NCBI GenBank assembly: GCA_029204225.1
Contig: CM055112.1
Span: forward strand, 23,615,171-23,679,170
From: Diphasiastrum complanatum
Lineage: Eukaryota > Streptophyta > Lycopodiopsida > Lycopodiales > Lycopodiaceae
Length of the DNA: 64,000 bases
Direction: 5' to 3'
The position numbers and the translations under genes are program-made. The notes under the pieces were generated by a model. It ran no database searches. It was given only the letters and a program-made list of their open reading frames with translations, and was not told the origin of the DNA. Each line of letters opens with the position of its first letter. Position 1 is the first letter of the stretch. This document shows, piece by piece, positions 60,388 to 64,000 of the stretch.

Positions 60388-60720
60388 TTAATGCTGCCTC
60401 TGAAGCTACTATGCAGTGTGGTTGAGAAATTTGTTATCGGACATTCGTCTTGTGCAGCATGCTCCGACAATCATCTTATGTGATAATCAAAGTGCCATTG
60501 CCTTATTGGCCAACCTTAGATTTCATTCGAGGAGTAAGCATATTGGAATTAAATATCACTATGTCAGGGGCAAGATTCTCAACAAAGAGGTCACCTTGGA
60601 GTATTGTCGAACGCAATACATGACTGCAGATATATTCACTAAAGAGCTGGGCACAAATGCACACAACAAATTTTGTGCAAATTTAAATCTGAAGATCAAG
60701 GCCTTCATGGATCCAGATTA
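60388..60720 (+). pseudogene. Copia RNase H, C-terminal part
   Basis: Begins at AASEATMQC, shifts frame, then VWLRNLL-like WLRNLLSDIRLVQHAPTIIL, CDNQSAIALLANLRFHSRSK, HIGIKYHYVRGKILNKEVTL and YMTADIFTKEL: the copia RNase H end with its catalytic Asp in CDNQSAI and the ADIFTK motif. The stop at 60719 is followed at once by the polypurine tract. The 5' part of the element is missing. Confidence 0.9.
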
Positions 60721-60728
60721 AGGGGAGG
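60721..60728 (+). promoter_or_regulatory. Polypurine tract of the copia 3' end
   Basis: AGGGGAGG immediately before TGTTGGATTTC. Confidence 0.85.
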
Positions 60729-61271
60729 TGTTGGATTTCTATTCCTTTTTTTCTCTCTTCCTAAATCCAATCTTTACTCTAGATCTCTTCAGTTGTCGAG
60801 CATCGGCAGATCATCGAACAGTCGAACGATCATCGAACAATCGGCAAGTCATCGAACTGCCGGACGAAGTCTACCAATCTATCACCGGCCGCTTATGACT
60901 TCTTATGAAGTCTTCTTATGAGCTATTTGGAGTACCTACGACTATCGGCCAAGTATGACTACGACGTTTGACAACACAGTACAAATCCAATCACCTAGTG
61001 GTTGGACATGTACTTCAACATGAAGACTAAGTGATCTACCATGCGCCGTCATACAACGACTGATCCAATGCCTTGTAAATTGATTCCCAACAACTCCTTT
61101 ATATATTTCTCATAAGCAACAGCCATCAAGCTAATCATCAATCTTCATTATTTATCAATAAGAGATTGATCCAGAGCAGCTTCCTTTCAGAGTGAGTAAG
61201 AGAGACAACTTCGAGCACACAGTTACTACCGCAATTGCATTGTGCTCAACTGATTATGTACATGCTACATT
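60729..61271 (+). repeat. 3' LTR of copia fragment, with short internal repeats
   Basis: Starts TGTTGGATTT. It contains a repeat cluster (60808-60865) in which TCATCGAAC recurs three times about every 19-20 bp with TCGAAC/TCGGC variants, and a TATA box (CTTTATATATTTCTC near 61100). The 3' boundary is not fixed; CTACA near 61271 is my best guess. Confidence 0.65.
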
Positions 61272-62682
61272 TTGAACTCAATCTAATCATCTTATTGCGT
61301 TCAGTTACCATGTCAGTGAATGTTATGCTTCTTTGATTTATTGCTTTAAGCACCTTCATTCCTCAGCTCTCGTATAGTTTTGTCTAAACATCTCAATGCT
61401 TCCACAATACACGTTTTTGCAACCAACATTAATGAATTTGTGTTTGTCTACGTAATCAATTGAGTCGATTCTGACGATTTCAAAGTGAGGAACAAATAAA
61501 ATCAGTTGCGATTCTTGTCGTGATACAGTTGGTTCATGCACTGAGGGAAAGGAGTCACTCATCAGAGCCCAATAGTTCGAACATAGTTCCTTCCCATCGA
61601 GCCTCTCTCTACATTCCCTTGACTCCACTCCACATTTTATATTTCCCCAACAAAAAGTTCTAACTTCTTCATAGTAACTACTACCTACATGATCACTAAC
61701 AGATCAATGATTCAAGATTAAAATTTGATTTATTAGAAATCATAAGTTAGCCATTGATAAATCAAGAATCGTGAATGAAGTTTCATTGATTGTTGAGTCT
61801 AGGGTCTTGACCAAATTACTCGTGGAGATCAAGCTTTGAGTTTATTGCTTTGTCATTTATGTATATATGTTATATAGACTTTTCTTGAATTTGGATTCAC
61901 ATTATACGCTAATTTCTAAAGATTCACTATTCAATATTTAGACTCAAAAGATGAAAAATCAAGACAAACATCACCAATTAGTGGCAAAGATGTAAACAAA
62001 TATAATTACCTTTTTTTCCCTAAACCCTAAACAAGCAATTGTATGCATGCTTATAAATCCAACTAAACCTATTCCCTGATTTATTCTCGAAAAAAGCTTA
62101 TCTAAACCAATTTGAATGGGACGAATTGACAAATTCAAATTGCCAAATTGAATTAGACCAAAAAACATTGTCAAGATCTCTTGGATTTGACTTGATGTTG
62201 CACAATTGATTAACATTTTTGAGTACCTTATTTTCAAACTGGAAAAAATCTAGATAAAATGAAATTGAACATTGTTACAAAAGAAGCCCGACAAAGTACA
62301 CTTATGTCAATAACGATAGAAATACAAAAAGCCATAAAATTGAACTCCATACCCCGTTATTGGTTGACAAAAGCATCTTAAGTTGTATGCACTATTCAAA
62401 TCATCCTTAAGAATCAACACGAATTTCTCAAATATGGAGTTCATCCAAGGAGAGACGTTATTTTTCATATTTGAATCCCTCATAGAAATGTCTAGCTCAC
62501 AAAAGGGTATTTGTACCAACTCACGCAAATTGAGAAACAATTGAGTTCGTAAATGACTGTATCCCAATGCTATAAATAAAATGTTGAAAGCAATTATAAA
62601 GAGGACATTGCAAACAAAGTAGAATTTATAATATCTTCTAATACATTCTAACTTCTTGAAATGTACAAAAGGAGGACAAAAC
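61272..62682 (-). other. SDR intron, no recognised gene
   Basis: AT-rich. Open frames such as 62307-62711 (minus) overlap the SDR exon in the wrong frame and are not genes. Confidence 0.55.
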
Positions 62683-62761
62683 CTTGAGACGACGAGCAAG
62701 CTCCTTTGCATGTAAGATATTAGCTAGTTTTGATTTTCCATAGGACATAAACCGTTGAAAA
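62683..62761 (-). CDS. TIC32-like short-chain dehydrogenase, catalytic YxxxK exon (gene 1)
   Basis: The exon encodes FQRFMSYGKSKLANILHAKE then LARRLK and ends at donor AAG/GTTTTG. YGKSK is the SDR catalytic YxxxK, and SKLANILHAKELARRL is the conserved helix of TIC32/WWOX-like enzymes. The acceptor is taken as TTGAGCAG ending at 62762, giving one base then 26 codons; this upstream boundary is less sure than the others. Exons for the cofactor-binding N-terminal half must lie to the right of the window. Confidence 0.88.
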
Positions 62762-63390
62762 CTGCTCAATTGAAATACAGATAAAGTTGTAAGCTACTAT
62801 AGATAATTCATCATTTTATGATTAAATTCAGAAGCAAGAACACTTGATGACTGTTACAACTCAAGTTATAAGGAGGACATTGTTCTTGAAATAGCTGAAG
62901 TAATTGATAGAGCTAGAACATCAAAATCTAGCTACAAGCCCCAAAAAAGAAACATTGTAGCAATAACAAACTGTTACAACATCTTAAAATCAGAATGCAA
63001 CATACTTTGCAATTTGTGCTTAACTCGAGGCTCAAACAAAAGAAAAGTATTCTACAGACTTAAGTTATAAACAAGGAGTATTGGCTTGCCAAAGTCCAAA
63101 TAACCATAAGATCAAGGAGAGATTTCATTCCCTACTCTACCCATGTAGCAAAGACATTTGAAACGAAAAGCTCTCTCTAAGGAATCAACATACCTCCATT
63201 ATTCAGAATATGGGTCTTTTACAATAAGACACCTTGTTTGCACTAAAACATTCATGGACATAGATCCCTTTTTTTCAACTTCTATAGCTATAAACACTAG
63301 GCTTCAGCTAAAAAAGCCGGGAAACCCCATTTGGGATGCCTCTTCAAGGTGTTGGCTCACTGGATTGCCCATACCAAAGAGTAAGGAAAA
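62762..63390 (-). other. SDR intron or upstream sequence, no recognised gene
   Basis: No further SDR exon is visible up to the right edge. A 138-codon plus-strand frame at 63158-63574 has no recognised family. Confidence 0.45.
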
Positions 63391-63399
63391 AATGATAGG

Positions 63400-64000
63400 T
63401 CCTATTATGGACACATTACATAGTCCATACTTCTCTATTTGTGGCCACATAGTGGCATCATTTACTTTTACATTACTTTTAGTAGTCGCATGTTACTTGA
63501 TGTTATTATTAGTAAACATACACTTTTTATCATATTTTAATGGGCCCCGGGACCCAATTTTACATGGTTCCTAATTTGGGCCTCAATATTTAAATTTTCA
63601 TATTGCCTCCAAGTTAATTGCATGGAGGTATGACTTTGAAATTGTGAGCTCTTTCTAGGAGAGTTCTTTGTTAAATATTTTCTTGAGCTATTGGCAGCTA
63701 TTGATTTTGTTAGTCTTCTTTGCTAGAGAATGCTTATTTGTCACTTTCCTGAATGTTGTTTGATGTCTTTTCATGCTAAATGTATATGTGTTCTCATGGT
63801 ATCAAAGCACTTTCCTGGGCGAGTGAAAAGGCGCTAATATTTTTCTCTCGAGCCATTTTCTCTTTCTAGCGGTTTTTTTTCTCTGGATACTCTCTTGTTA
63901 TTTTTTGTCTAGCTATTCTCTCTCTAGACCCTCTCATAGGCCATTTTTCTCTCTCTAACCATTTTTTCTCTAGTTCTCTACGGCCATTTTTCTCTCTCTA
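63400..64000 (+). mobile_element. 5' LTR and leader of an LTR element running off the edge
   Basis: TGGTATCAAAGC at 63797-63808 is a tRNA-iMet primer site with one mismatch, preceded by the LTR end TTCTCA. The following ACTTTCCTGGGCGAG parallels the gypsy A leader (ACTTTCCTGAGCATC), so it belongs to that wider family, on the plus strand. The LTR start is not resolved. The leader holds repeats of CCATTTTTCTCTCTCTA to the edge. Confidence 0.6.

Noticed and set aside
62307-62711. 134-codon minus-strand open frame
   Set aside because: It overlaps the SDR catalytic exon in the wrong frame and runs into intron sequence.

Overview
The window looks like nuclear DNA of a land plant with a large, repeat-choked genome. 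The evidence is AT-rich sequence, Ty1/copia and Ty3/gypsy elements primed by initiator tRNA-Met, chromodomain gypsy elements, LINEs, tRNA-derived SINEs, very long GA/CT microsatellites and a plant-type TIC32-like short-chain dehydrogenase gene. Introns of 7.6 and 20.4 kb filled with transposons would fit a gymnosperm or a similarly bloated genome, but the species cannot be told from sequence alone. There is no bacterial, plastid or viral gene set and no CRISPR array.

Host genes. Four exons on the minus strand (62683-62761, 55037-55124, 54829-54875, 34304-34474) join in phase into the C-terminal half of a TIC32/WWOX-like SDR enzyme. They run from the catalytic YxxxK motif to the stop codon. 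A first exon of the same family (6059-6179, minus) lies downstream on the same strand and so belongs to a second, tandem SDR gene that runs off the left edge. Weaker host candidates are a 68-bp exon at 5651-5718, exons at 19.7-21.0 kb, a terminal exon at 32.4 kb and a reading frame split by gypsy A at 10.05/17.05 kb.

Transposon layout, left to right. 1-2448: copia-1 (minus), inserted in copia-2 (plus, 2449-4790), which also carries a MITE. 6.28-7.66 kb: gypsy gag fragment next to unrecognised coiled-coil frames. 10223-17050: structurally complete chromovirus gypsy A (TSD GGCAA). 21.3-23.66 kb: LTR and leader of copia F. 23848-28481: complete-ended copia C (TSD TTCTT) inside copia D. 28.77-29.58 kb: truncated copia E. 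35.9-39.9 kb: LTR remnants, gag-like and LINE scraps. 40424-47092: gypsy B (TSD TCCAC), a young sister of A, inserted at the junction of LINE copies. 47.1-54.6 kb: head-to-tail LINE cluster. 56-57.5 kb: LTR and an old LINE. 58.07-60.39 kb: decayed gypsy. 60.39-61.3 kb: copia 3' end. 63.8-64 kb: start of a further LTR element.

All autonomous elements seen carry stops or frameshifts. Gypsy A and B share the same amber codon in integrase and share site-specific LTR differences, so they probably descend from one already defective lineage. Long (GA/CT)n tracts punctuate the window, and two of the CT tracts form the tails of LINE copies.
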